From Prorocentrum cordatum (lineage: Eukaryota > Sar > Dinophyceae > Prorocentrales > Prorocentraceae), in NCBI GenBank assembly GCA_963575745.1, contig CAUYUJ010001438.1, positions 1 through 64,000 on the forward strand: a DNA stretch of 64,000 bases, read 5' to 3'. Shown in pieces: positions 1 through 9,819 of this stretch. A program made the translations under genes and the position numbers. The notes under the pieces were generated by a model that was not told where the DNA came from, did not search any database, and was given only the letters and a program-made list of their open reading frames with translations. Position 1 is the stretch's first letter. Each line of letters opens with the position of its first letter.

Positions 1-340
1 GGCCCAAGAAGCGCCCAAGAGGGCTCCATGACGGCCCCAGAAGGGCCCGAGACGGCCCAAGAGGCGCCAAGGAGGCACCAAAATTGCCCTAGGAGTCCCC
101 AAGAAACCCCGAGAGGCTCCAAGTGGCTCTTAAGAGGCCCCCAAAAGGCGCCCAAAAGCGCTCCCGAAGGCTTAGAAATTAGTTTCTACACATCCTCCAA
201 GACGCCCCCCCAGGAGGCCTCGAAGATGCGTCGTAGAGGCCCCTCAAGAAGCCGACTCAATGACTCCAAGCTATTTACAAACCACTCAGGTTTGAACAAG
301 CGCGCTGGGGCGAAAGCGTCCTTCTGACAGCGGGATCGTC
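1..340. repeat. Family G block of 'CCAAGAGGCCCC'-type degenerate short repeats
   Basis: Short GC-rich words such as CCCAAGAGG, CCCGAGACGGCC and CCAAGAGGCGCC follow one another with spacers of a few bases. The same word family makes up 35.7-37.1 kb and 39.3-40.1 kb, and appears reverse-complemented near 20.9 and 41.3 kb. A small open frame here has no protein-like features and is not called. Confidence 0.6.
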
Positions 341-572
341 CCAGATCGGCGGCGCCGGCCCGAGGCCTTTACAAAAGTTGTTTTTCCATCCCCTGGCGGT
401 AACAGGCGTAAGCAAGGGGGGGAGGGGCGGGTGGTGAGGGGGCTGGTTACGCCACGATTCGAGCGCCGTCGAGGGAACGCCTAGGGATGGCTGGCCAGAC
501 GGCGCACGGGCGCGAATCGCAAAGCGACCAGGGGGAGGGGTGGTGGTGCCTGTCACGCGGGCGTTCTCGTCA
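341..572. other. GC-rich spacer, nothing recognised
   Basis: No coding-like frame, repeat or structured motif was recognised between the family G block and the first foldback element. Confidence 0.4.
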
Positions 573-731
573 GGTCGGGCATGTTATCCTACAGGCGAAT
601 GTTGGAGGGAACTGCAACATTTGTCTCCACATGTGTTTAACACGTGCTTGCTATCTTAAAAAGGTGTAAAACATCGTCACCATATTGTTGTTGACTGTGT
701 TTAAACATTCCTCCTGCAGAGGGACGTCACC
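573..731. mobile_element. MITE-3 copy a (short foldback element)
   Basis: Begins with GGTCGGGCATGT and CTACAGGCGAATGTT and ends with the reverse-complement-like AACATTCCTCCTGCAG and GGGACGTCACC, giving terminal inverted repeats of about 28 bp around an AT-richer centre. Related copies lie at 932-1073 and 21103-21257. No transposase and no clear target-site duplication were seen. Confidence 0.55.
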
Positions 732-931
732 GCGAATCGTGCAAGCCGAGCTCCCGAGATCCGCACGCTGCAGTTTCTTGCACGGCGGGCGTGTTCGCCA
801 GGCCTCTGGCCGTGCGCACGGGCCGTGCTCTCGCCCCCTCGTCCGGGCTGCACCTCCTCTTTCGTCCTCGGGGCTCCGCGGCCGTGCTTCGGCCCCCGCT
901 CCTCGACCCGCTTCGTCACCCTTGCTCTAGA

Positions 932-1073
932 GTCGGGCCTGTCCCTCTACAGGAGGAATGCTCAAACATACTCAAACGTAGTCTGGGGACTATGTCTTAC
1001 TATGTTTGGTCACTTCTTAGTGGTTGATTTTTTTGTTCGCCCACAATCCGCCTTTAGGGGGACATGCCCGACC
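932..1073. mobile_element. MITE-3 copy b (short foldback element)
   Basis: Left end GTCGGGCCTGTCCCTCTACA with AGGAGGAA, right end CCGCCTTTAGG with GGGACATGCCCGACC. The two ends are reverse complements over about 27 bp with a few mismatches. The centre is AT-rich relative to its surroundings, like the other two copies. Confidence 0.6.
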
Positions 1074-1740
1074 TAACCCCTGCTGTCATCAGGGTGCTTT
1101 GCTGGGCTCATGTTCCACAACCTGCAATTTCGCCAGGTTTCGAGTTCTGGGGCCCATCCAAGGTCGGGGCGGGTCGAGAAATGGAGGGGAAAGGTTAGGT
1201 TTGGAGCTCAAGCCAGTTTTTTGTTTCGCGATGTTACGAGTTTTCGCAGCGCCGGATCTCAGGAGGGGCCTCTCTGAGGTCCCCTGGAGACTTCTCATTG
1301 CCACGACTGGATTCGTTTCACACTTCTGGCCAGAGCGAGAGCGCACCCCAGGAAAGGGCCTGGGGAGGGATGTCTTCATGGCCAGCACGAAAAGGAGGGG
1401 CACTGAAAGGTTGTCGCCGGTTTGAGGTTCCCCGCGGATAGCGCATCGCGCATCTGCAGGGGCGTGACCCTTTCCCCGGGGACAGTGTTTGGTCCCAGAT
1501 CCATGGATGAGGGCCCAGGGGGCCAAATGACGCGCCCCATCATGGGGGTCGATCTCGAGAAGCAACGCCCAGAGTGGCAAATAGAGAGATCGTCGGAGCA
1601 GCCTGGAAAGTTGAGCGACCCAGCCTTTCTGCGACGCGGGCATACATCCACGTGCACCGCCTGGGGAACTGACGCCCTGGGACCCCAGCGGGCGGTGACT
1701 ATGGAGCTGTTTTGGCCCCAGGGGGCCCGGATCTGTCCAC
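1074..1740. other. Spacer upstream of PH-domain exon A, no gene recognised
   Basis: Open frames exist on both strands, but none shows recognisable motifs or the strong GC3 codon pattern seen just downstream. Earlier exons of the PH-domain gene could lie here or left of the window and would be missed. Confidence 0.35.
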
Positions 1741-2049
1741 CTCCACCGCCTGCCGAGGTCCTCGAAGATCGACCCCCGAAGCGGTGGTTATGGGCGAATC
1801 TCCGCCTCGGACGCCACCCCGTGCCCGACAGGAACGGCTTCGCCTCGGAGCCGCTGGGCCCCCTCGAGGGCGCGCCGGCCCACCCGGGCGCCGCCGCCGT
1901 TGCGCGCCTCAGCGTCTGCTGGTCGCCCTTTGCCCTCGTGCAGGCGTGCCGGCTGCACACGGTGGAGGCGGACCGGGCGCTGGGCGGCGGCGTGCGGCTC
2001 TTCAAGATCTCCGTGTTCCACCACGGGGTCGCCGACGCCGGCAACCGAC
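1741..2049 (+). CDS. Probable exon A of a dinoflagellate PH-domain protein
   Basis: From about 1795 the + frame reads with almost every third base G or C and encodes a compact segment containing VARLSVCWSPFALVQACRLH, then VEADRALGGGV and RLFKISVFHHG. As I recall, CWSP..L..A.+LH followed by a KISVF.HG strand is characteristic of a family of PH-domain proteins abundant in dinoflagellate genomes. This would be the N-terminal half of that domain. Exon limits are approximate: a possible acceptor AG is at 1780-1781 and a possible donor GT at 2050. Exons B (2878) and C (20300) carry the following parts of the same domain in the same order and strand. No molecular function beyond lipid or protein binding by a PH fold can be inferred. 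Confidence 0.55.
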
Positions 2050-2775
2050 GTGCGACGGCGGCGACGCGACCTCGACGGCGACGGCACGGCGGCGGCGTCC
2101 ACGGCGGCGGCGGCAGGGCGGCGGAGACGACGGCGACGGCGGTGAGGCTTCAGGTTGCGCACGGACAGCCCCACCAGGCAGTGTAAGCTGGCTTCAACAG
2201 GCCCCTGGGAGGTCCAGGGCGGTCTCAGCATCTCAGGCCTGGGGCGGCCCCAGGGCGCCGCCGGAGGCGGCGCCAGGGTGTTGAGACTGCCCAGGACTAC
2301 ACGGGGAGCTTGTGGAGTCGGGGGTGGATAAGAGGGGGGTGATTTTTCGCAGTGCGTGCCAGGTCTGTAGAAGCCTTCCAACGTTCGCTGCAACGTCTTG
2401 CCAAGGACGTTGCTGTGTCTGGCAGCCATGAGTGGTTTCGATTTTTCCGCCCTGGCTGACGCCGCCGAGGGAATTCATGCATCGTGTCTGTTTTTGATTC
2501 ATTGAGGGTATGTCGTCGTAGAAGCTAGGGGGGGATGTCATGGCGGGGGCAATGATATCTCCCCAGATTTCAGGGCGCCTCTTCTTACTTCATTGCGTCT
2601 CTGCCCCCCTCCCTGGGCCGCGCACGCGCCAGCGGCCATGATTTGCGCCCCCCCTCTTGGACGCCCCCCTCCTGACCGCCCCTGGTTGAGGCCAGCAGGC
2701 ATTACCTCGGAGCGTGCGCAGCCTGGAGAAGTAACCAGACGACGACGACGAGGACGACGACGACGACGCCGAGGC

Positions 2776-2817
<42 letters not shown>

Positions 2818-2877
2818 CGAGGACGACGCCGACGACGCCGACGACGACGACGACGACGACGACGACGGCGACTGCAG
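2050..2877 (+). other. Intron 1 of the PH-domain gene
   Basis: About 0.83 kb between exons A and B. It starts in a GCGACGGCGGCG-rich low-complexity stretch (2052-2140), then holds ordinary sequence without a coding-like frame, and ends in a GAC/GAG trinucleotide tract that runs into the acceptor CAG at 2875-2877. Confidence 0.45.
2735..2872. repeat. (GAC/GAG)n microsatellite next to an exon acceptor
   Basis: About 140 bp of GACGACGAC with interspersed GAG and GCC. It ends a few bases before ACTGCAG, the presumed 3' splice site of exon B, taking the place normally held by a pyrimidine-rich tract. Confidence 0.8.
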
Positions 2878-3001
2878 GTCACGCACGCGTTCGCCACGCA
2901 GGGCCCGGCAGCGGACGAGGAGCGCGCCCGGTGGGTGGCCGACATCGCGCGGGCCATCCGCTTGCTCACCCAGTCGCTGTTCCCCGCCTTCACCCTGTGC
3001 G
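2878..3001 (+). CDS. Probable exon B of a dinoflagellate PH-domain protein
   Basis: After CTGCAG the frame reads VTHAFATQGPAADEERARW, then VADIARAIRLLTQSLFPAF and TLC, with GC at nearly every third position. The pattern 'EE...WV..I..AIRL.TQSLFP.F' matches the C-terminal helix of the PH-domain family suggested by exon A. The start follows the AG at 2876-2877. The end is uncertain; dinoflagellate introns can use GC or GA donors, and a GC is available just after the TGC codon ending at 3000. The next expected segment, ending in an AGYLL-type motif, is not contiguous and is found 17 kb downstream in exon C. Confidence 0.6.
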
Positions 3002-3123
3002 CCGCGGGGGGCGGGGGGTGGGCCTGCCCCGATCGGCGCCGAGCGCCTCTCCTCCCCGACCCCTCGCGCTGTGAGAGTACTCGGCGGGCGATCTCTGCTT
3101 GGTTCTGTTCTTGCATCGCCGGG

Positions 3124-3185
3124 CGCCAGGGCCTGTCGGAAGCGGCTCGAGGTGCAAGGCCCGTCCCAGGCGGAGGGGTCTAAAG
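3124..3185 (+). repeat. Family K dispersed repeat, diverged copy
   Basis: The order GGGCCTGTCGGAAG, CGGCTCGAGGTG, CCCGTCCCAGG, GGGGTCTAAA parallels the family K core (GGGACCGTCGAAGAAC, CTCGGGATGA, CCGGTC, GGGTCCAGA). Similarity is moderate. Confidence 0.35.
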
Positions 3186-3718
3186 TAGGCCTCTGGGGGC
3201 CCACGCCGTGAGACCTCCGCGGCGACGGAGGGCTGGGGTTCCGGAGGTGGCCTCCTCTCTCTCGCCTCGGGCGGGTGGCAAGGGGGGGTGACCTGAAGGG
3301 GGGGAAAGGAAGGAAGCGGCCCCAAAGGGCTGAAAAGGGGCGCTGAAGGGCTCATTTCGGGCCGTCTTCTTTACCCCCATGCCAGGTCACCCCCCATTAC
3401 CACAAGCCCGGTCGCGTCCTTTCCCCTGGACCTCCCCCCCGCACCCCTCCAAGAAGAAAAAACGACACAAACATAAACTTGGGTCTGCGCTGGGCACCGC
3501 CTGGCGGCGCCTCTGGCGCCGCCTCTGGCGCCGCCTCTGGCGCGCCCTGCGCGCCAGGGAGGGGGGTCCAGCTCAGATCCAAGCAACCTGCACGGACCGT
3601 CAAAAATTAATGTTTCTGTCGTTGTTTCCCCAAACATCTGAACGGAGTGCTGTTGTGGTAGAAGCTAACTCCAGCCGGAGGAAGGGGACCAGATACATCC
3701 GCAAAGATCCGGTGAGAC
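3186..3718. other. Spacer with a short TCTGGCGCCGCC repeat, no gene
   Basis: A 12-bp palindromic word (CTCTGGCGCCGC) is repeated about four times at 3500-3545. Nothing else was recognised. Confidence 0.4.
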
Positions 3719-4960
3719 ATTTGTGGCCCAGGCCGTTTCGCTTGAGACATCCTCCGAACTTGAAGCCCCTAGATGCCGCGCGCGAGGTGGTCCGGCTCGT
3801 TTCGCCTGAGACATCCTGGCAACTTGAGGCTCCGAGATGCCGCGCGCGAGGTGGTCTAGCTCGTTTCGCCTGAGAGCTCCGAGATGCCGCGCGCGAGGTG
3901 GCCTAGCTCGTTGCGCCTGAGACATCCTCGCAACTCGGGGCTCCGAGATGCCGCACGCGAGATGGTCTGGCTTGTCTCGCCTGAAACATTCTCGGAACTC
4001 TGAGCTCCGAGCTGCCGCGGGCGAGGTGGTCCAGCCCCTTTCGCCTGAGACATCCTCGCAACTCGGGGTTCCGTCCGAGCTGCCGCCCGAGAGGTGGTCT
4101 GGCGCCTTTCACTTGAGACATCCTCGCGCCTCTTGGCTCCGAGATGCTGCGCGAGAGGTGGACCAGCTCGTTCGCCTGAGACATGCTTGCAACTCTGAGC
4201 TATGAGAAAGTGTGCTCAAGGTTGTGTGGCCCGTTGCGCTTGAGACAGTATTGCAACTTGGGGCTCCGAGATGCTGCGGGCAAGGTGGTCTGGCCCGTTT
4301 CGCCTGAGGCATCCTGGAAACTCAGGGCTCCGAGACGGAGGCGACAGGAGAGAGGGGGTCAGACCAAAACGAACCAATTGATTCCATCGCTGTTGTTGAG
4401 TTTTGCTCTGGGAGGCGTCTGGGCGCCGCCTGAGACATGCTCGGAACTCTGAGCTCCCAGAAGATGTCGCACGCGAGGTGGTCCAGCCCGTTTTGCTTGA
4501 GACATCCCCGCAACTCGGGGCTCCCATCCTCGAAATTGTGGCCTCCGAGACGGAGGAGGAGCAAGACCCAAACGAATCATGTGAATACACATGTGTTGTC
4601 CAAGAGTGCTTTGGGAGGGGTCCGGGCGCTGCCCGAGACATCCTCGAAATTCTGAGCTCCCAGATGTCGCACGCGAGGTGGTCCAGCCCATGTCGCCTGA
4701 GACATGGTCGCAATTCGGGGCTCAGAGATGCTGCGCGCAGGGTTGTCTGACGCGTCTCGCCTGAGACATCCTCGAAACTCCGCGGGGTGGTCCAGCTCGT
4801 TTCGCCGGAGGCGTCCTCGCAGCTCTGGGCTCTCAGGACATGTGCGCGAGGTGGTCTGGCACGTTTCGCTTGAGACATCCTCGCAATTGGGCTCCGAGAT
4901 GCCGCGCGCGACAGAGGTGGTCTGGCCCGTTTCGCTCGAGACCTCTTCGAGACTCTGAGC
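3719..4960. repeat. ~64-bp tandem repeat array
   Basis: About 18 diverged copies of a unit containing GTTTCGCCTGAGACATCCTC, GCAACTCGGGGCTCCGAGAT and GCCGCGCGCGAGGTGGTC. Some copies are interrupted by unrelated sequence with AGACGGAGGAGG or GACCAAAACGAACC (around 4340-4420, 4550-4620, 4970-5050). Frameshifting differences between copies argue against coding. Confidence 0.85.
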
Positions 4961-5339
4961 TCCGAGAGGGAGGAGAAGAGGAGCGAGGAGGGGTGAGACC
5001 CAAGCGCACCATTTGGTTCCACTTCAGTTGTCGACTTGTGCTCTGGGAGAGGGCTGGGCGCCCCTGGCCCGACGGAGGAGGTAGCTGGCGCCGAGGCACG
5101 AGCACGATCCCTTGAGAAAGTGCAAGGGCTGATCGGGGGGGAGCCATTTCGGATCCAGGACGGGGGGAAATATATGGAGGAGACATGGAGGAGCAGAGAG
5201 CTCCGAGATGCTGCGCGGGAGGAATAATGGAGGAGTTGGACGGGATCCGGCTCAAACGCAAATTGTTTGAGGTCATCCTTGGCGAGGGTGCCTCCTGGGA
5301 GCGGCAGCGAGACTGCGACGGCATCCCTGGCATGGGGGA

Positions 5340-6520
5340 AGGTCCAAGGAAGAGGAGGAAAGAGGAGGAGGAGGAGGAGCAGCAGCAGCCGCAGCAGCAA
5401 GACTAGCAGGAAGCGCAGGAGAAAGAGAAGGAGGAGGAGGAGCAGGAGGAGGAGGAGGAGGAGGAGGGGAGGAGGAGGATCATTCGGAAAAGGATTGGGA
5501 GGGGGAGGAGGAGGAGGAGGAGGAGGAGGAGGAGGAGGAGGAGGAGGAGGAGGAGGAACAAGAGGAGGAAGAGGAGGAATAGGAGGAGGAGGAGGAGGAG
5601 GAGGACGACGAGGAGGAGGAGCAGGAGAGGAGGAGGAAGAGGAGGAGGAGGAGGAGGAGGAAAAGGAGGGGGAGCAGGAGGGGGAGCAGGAGGAGGACGA
5701 TGTGTTGGAGAAGGAGGCAGAGCATTCCGAGGAGGAAGCGGAGGAGGGAGAGAACCGCGTGGAAGAAGAGGAGGCGCAGGAGGAGAAAGAGGAGGAGGAG
5801 GAGGAGAGGAGGAGGAGGAGAGGAGAGGAGGAGAGGAGGAGGAGGAGGAGGAGGAAGAGGAGGAGGAGGAGGAGGGGCAGGAGGAAAAGGACGAGGAGGA
5901 TTCACGGACGATGACAAGGAGCGCAAGGACGATAACGAAGACTACAGGGAGGAGTGCGGCGTGCATGAGAAGGAGCACGGCGTTAACTACATACAAGGAG
6001 GAGGAAGAGGAAGAAAACGACGAGGAGGAACAGCACCACGAGCATGATGCGGATTTCGTATCAGGAGGAGGAGGAGCAATGGGAGGAACGATGTGAGAAG
6101 GTACAAGAGGAGGAGGGAGGAGAAGGAGGAGGAGGAGGAGGAAGAGGAGGAACAGGAGGAGGAGGAGAAGGAGGAGGAGGAGGAGGGGGAGCAGAAGGAA
6201 AAGGAGGAGGAGGAGGAGGAGGAAAAGCAGGAGGAGGAGGAGGACGAGGAGGAAAAGCAGGAGGAGGAGGAAAAGGAGGAAAAGGAGGAGGAGGAGGAGG
6301 AGGAGCAGGATGGCGAGGAGGAGGAGGGAGATGGGGAGGAGGACAAGGAACAGGAGGAAGAAGAGGAGGACGGGGAGGAGGACAAAGGGGATCAGGAGGA
6401 GGACGAGGGATAACGAGGAGGAGGAGGAGGAGGAGGAGGAGGAGGAGGAGGAGGAGGAGAAGTGGGAGGAGGCGGAGGAGGAGGGGGAGGAGCGGGTGGA
6501 AGAGAGAAGGGGGATGAGGA
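5340..6520 (+). repeat. Long (GGA)n polypurine array
   Basis: About 1.2 kb of GGA/GAG with scattered A and C interruptions, purine on the + strand. The Glu/Gly/Arg-rich open frames it creates on + and the Ser/Pro/Leu-rich ones on - follow from the trinucleotide repeat and are not genes. A less repetitive stretch at 5880-6060 (GAGTGCGGCGTGCATG...) splits the array in two. Confidence 0.9.
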
Positions 6521-7270
6521 GGAAAAGGTTCAGTGGAAACAGGAGGGCTAGGGCGGTAAAGAAGACTTACGTGGATGCGGGGGAAGAGGACGACCTCGAC
6601 ACGAATAGCCGGACGGCGGCGCCGAAGGCGCAAGCGGATCAGAAGCAGGAGGACGCGCGAACGTTTTTAGTGATCACTCTGGCTCAAGAGACGCTGCTTG
6701 GGGATACGGGACTCTTGCGATAATTGTTCCTCGAATCCCTCTCGCTCCCTCTTCCCCCCCTCTGTCCCCCTTCGGCCCCCCCATTCTTCGGGAGTGGTTG
6801 TGTAGGCAGCACAGGGCTCCCGGCCCCGAGCCCCTATGCGAAGGGGGGGGCAACAGGGGCGGGAGGAGGACGGTTTTGTCGAAAGGGTTAACTGTTTTCC
6901 CCCACCTACTCACCCTTCACCAGGGTTTGGGAAGGTTTTGGAGTGGTTCGGCTGGTTTGTTGCCCCAGAACCCCCAAAGATGGGTTTTTGGAGGGGGTTA
7001 AAAAAACATCCCGTGGAGGGAGGGGGGCTGGGCGGGGGAGCGGGGGGGGGGAAGGGGAGGCAGGCCTAGATCTCCGAGGCCGCGTTTATTCTCCTTTCTG
7101 AAAACAGAATAGACTCTACCCCCCCTGGCGTTATTCCCCCCTTTCGGGCATATAAATCATGTATGATTCTGAGCACATGCCCATCCTAAATATGAATTTA
7201 CACTATCCCAGAGGAGCCGGGATCGGTCCCCCTGAGGTTCCCCTTGGAAAAAAACGATACGCGGGGACAT
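6521..7270. other. Spacer, no gene recognised; G-rich run near 7015-7065
   Basis: Mixed sequence with pyrimidine-rich CCCTC runs at 6740-6780 and a strongly G-rich segment at 7015-7065 that could form quadruplexes. AT-richer from 7080 to 7270. No coding signal. Confidence 0.4.
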
Positions 7271-7319
7271 CTTTTGTTTTAGCATAGCACTTTGTCACGA
7301 GTCCCAAGCAAACAGTAGG

Positions 7320-7750
7320 ACGAAGTGCGCACGCGCGCGTCGTCGCGCGCGCATGCCGAAATCCTTCAACAACCTTCGGTGCCGGAAGGATGTCGCAATC
7401 GAGTTCCCCAAAAGCATACAAAAACACAGGGTTTCGCAACACTGGTTTGCTATAAAAGCTCACGCGCGAGCTATTGCGAAATCTTAAGAAAACCATCGGT
7501 TTTTCAAGATTTTCACAAAATGCTACTAACGGGCTTCGCGCACGCATGTCGAAATCTGTCGAACGCCCTTGCGCGTGTGCCGTCGCGAGAATCGTCCTGC
7601 AAAAAATGAGACGAAGTGCAAACGCGAGCGTCGTCGCGCGCGTATGCCGAAATCCTTCAAAATCCATTGGTTCCGGAAGGATTTCAAAATCGTGTGTTCA
7701 AAAAAACTACGAAAACACAAGGTTTCGCAACACGGATTTTCAACAAAAGC
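7320..7750. repeat. ~290-bp direct repeat with a CGCGCGC palindromic core
   Basis: Segments at 7322-7455 and 7611-7745 share CGAAGTGC, CGTCGTCGCGCGCG, ATGCCGAAATCCTTCAA and GTTTCGCAACAC at a spacing of about 289 bp. Related sequence, often inverted, recurs at 10610-10680, 11940-12220 and 13080-13230. Confidence 0.65.
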
Positions 7751-7764
7751 GTGCGTGCGCGCTC

Positions 7765-7987
7765 GTGTGTCGTCGTCGTCGTCGTCGTCGCCGTCCTCCC
7801 TCCTCCCGCGTCGTCGTCGTCGTCGCCTACGTCGTCCTCTGTCTTTCCTCGTGTTCGTCGTCGTCGTCCTCTTTGGCGTCGTGGTCGTTTCCGTCGTCGT
7901 CGTCGCCGTGGTCGTCCTTCCTCCTCTTCCCTCGTCGTCGTCGTTGTCCGTCGTCGGCGTCTCGTCGTCGTCCCTCCTATTTCGTCG

Positions 7988-8019
<32 letters not shown>

Positions 8020-8512
8020 TTCGCTCCTCCCTCGTCGTTGTCGTCGTCGGCGTCGCCGTCCTCCCTCCTTCTTCGTAGTTCGCGTCGTCGCCGTCCTCCC
8101 TCCTCCCTCGTCGTTGTCGTCGTTGTCGCCGTCGTCGTGCTCCCTCCTCGCTCGTCGTCGTCGTCGTCTTCGTTGGCGACGTCGTCGTCGTCGGCGTCGG
8201 CGTCGGCGTCGTCGGCGTCGGCGTCGTCGTCGTCGACGTCGGCGTCGTCGTCGTCGCCGCCGTCGTCGTCGTCGTCGTCGTCGACGTCGACGTCATCGTC
8301 TTCGGCGTCGTCGACGACGTCCTCGTCGGCGTCGTCGTCATCGTCGTCGGCGTCGTCATTGTCGTCGTTGTCGTCGTCGTCGGCGTCGGCGTCGTCGTCG
8401 TCTGTGTCGTCGTCGTCGTCGTCTTTGTCGTCGTCGTCGAAGTCGTCGGAGACGTTGTCGGTGTCGTCGTAGTCGTCGTCGGCGTTGTCGTCGTCGTCGG
8501 CGCCGGTGTCGT
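7765..8512. repeat. (GTC/TCG)n satellite
   Basis: About 750 bp of GTCGTCGTC with CTC, GGC and TTC variants. It creates long Arg-, Ser-, Val- or Asp/Thr-rich open frames on both strands that are not genes. Confidence 0.9.
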
Positions 8513-9750
8513 TGCCAAGTGCCATTTGGAACCTACCGTCACGGTCTTAGGAGGTTTTGCAAACCAAACTGCGGGTGGGTGGGTGGGATGTTTGCAAGAG
8601 CATGAGATGTGTCACATCATGGGCAACAATTATTGCAACACCATGGGCCCCCACGAGCTGGACCTCCACGGGTGCCGAAGGCGGCACCCAAGAACCAACC
8701 CAAGTTGCAACCACGACGGCCACAACCAGCAGTTGGCGCAGAACTGGAAGGTGGAAAAAGAACAGTCCCTATTGGAAGGGGAAAATTCCAAGAACAACGC
8801 CGATAAGGACAATAACCAATTCACTAAACACGATAAGGAGGAGGACTGCGGGGACGACAACGAGAAGACGACCGCACAGCACAACGTTATCATCGACACC
8901 ATGACCTCGGAGTGTTATCCATGAGGAAGAGTGCGCGATCAACCACCCCCAATGGGAGGAACCGCCATGATCCTTGTTGGTTTGCGCCAAATGGATGATC
9001 TACAATCTCCACATGGTGAACTCCTACGCGCTCGTTGCGCTCAGGAGAAACCACGTCGAACTATCCATAGCAGGCTCGTTCAGTATGATCGCTCTCGCAG
9101 AAGCCGTGATCCAGAATAGGTTCCCCATCAGAGACCAGCTCAAGTACCTGAATGGGCACAGGAGGATGTTTAAGCATGGCAGAAAACCGCGCAGGAACAC
9201 CTCGCCCAGCTAAGGGAGCAAGCAACTCGCGAGGAACATGGAGCGGACGACGAGCACAAGGGCCACAAACCGCCAAGCAAAACGAGGCAACTGAGCGCCA
9301 TGCCACACCCAGGTCGAATACACAAGGGATACGTTGGGACGCCATCGCTGGTATCTTCAAACGAGACCGCCACCGACCGACCGCTACGAGGCCGCCAACA
9401 AAAAGCTCCACAGGGAAGAACCACCGACAGCATACGACAAGGACGTGGCAAGTGCGAGAACGACGTAGCCAACAAAGAAGACAACGCCACGCACCGCAAG
9501 GATATCGACAGTCTCACCGACCAACGGCAGCGGCCACTACAGACAGTCAGGGACCGCACTCATGAAAGCCGTTGTTTTCGCCGGAGGCGTGTTCGAAACG
9601 CGCGAACAAAAAGCCGCCCGGCCACATTCGGCGCTGGATGGGCTTTCTCATGCCGGTCCGATTCGGCCGGGTCCGGTCGAGTTCGGCGGACCTGTGCATT
9701 CGGCGAAGAATTTGGTCCCATTGGGCGGCGTCCAGTCTATGCGCGCGCGT
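8513..9750. other. AT-richer spacer, no gene recognised
   Basis: Composition is less GC-rich than the surroundings. Modest + open frames at 8526-8924 and 8974-9213 show no domain or motif I recognise and differ in style from the GC3-rich exons. At 8553-8588 a short stretch (TTTGCAAACC with GGGTGGGTGGG) is the inverse of a motif inside the 1.3-kb repeat that follows. Confidence 0.35.
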
Positions 9751-9819
9751 GCGGCGTGATTCCTGCGGCGCAGTTGGCGGCGCAAGTGGCCCTGCCGAAC
9801 TGGCAGTTGCCAACTGCAC

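Noticed and set aside
3719-4960. Regular ~64-bp spacing as a CRISPR-like array
   Set aside because: Whole units are repeated with drift, without alternation of identical repeats and unique spacers, and the context is eukaryotic.
6670-6690. Possible spliced-leader fragment (CACTCTGGCTCAAGAG) on +
   Set aside because: Only the last ~9 bases match the leader without mismatch and the 5' half is absent; chance is likely in 64 kb.
5267-6723. Long Glu-, Gly- and Arg-rich open frames on +
   Set aside because: Entirely due to GGA trinucleotide repetition; equivalent frames are open in all phases and on the other strand as Ser/Pro/Leu.
7474-8605. Long Ser-, Arg- or Asp/Thr-rich frames
   Set aside because: Translation of the GTC satellite in different phases.
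8526-9213. Two + open frames (133 and 80 codons) in an AT-richer stretch
   Set aside because: No recognisable motif, codon pattern unlike the host exons, no splice or start context. Left as spacer.
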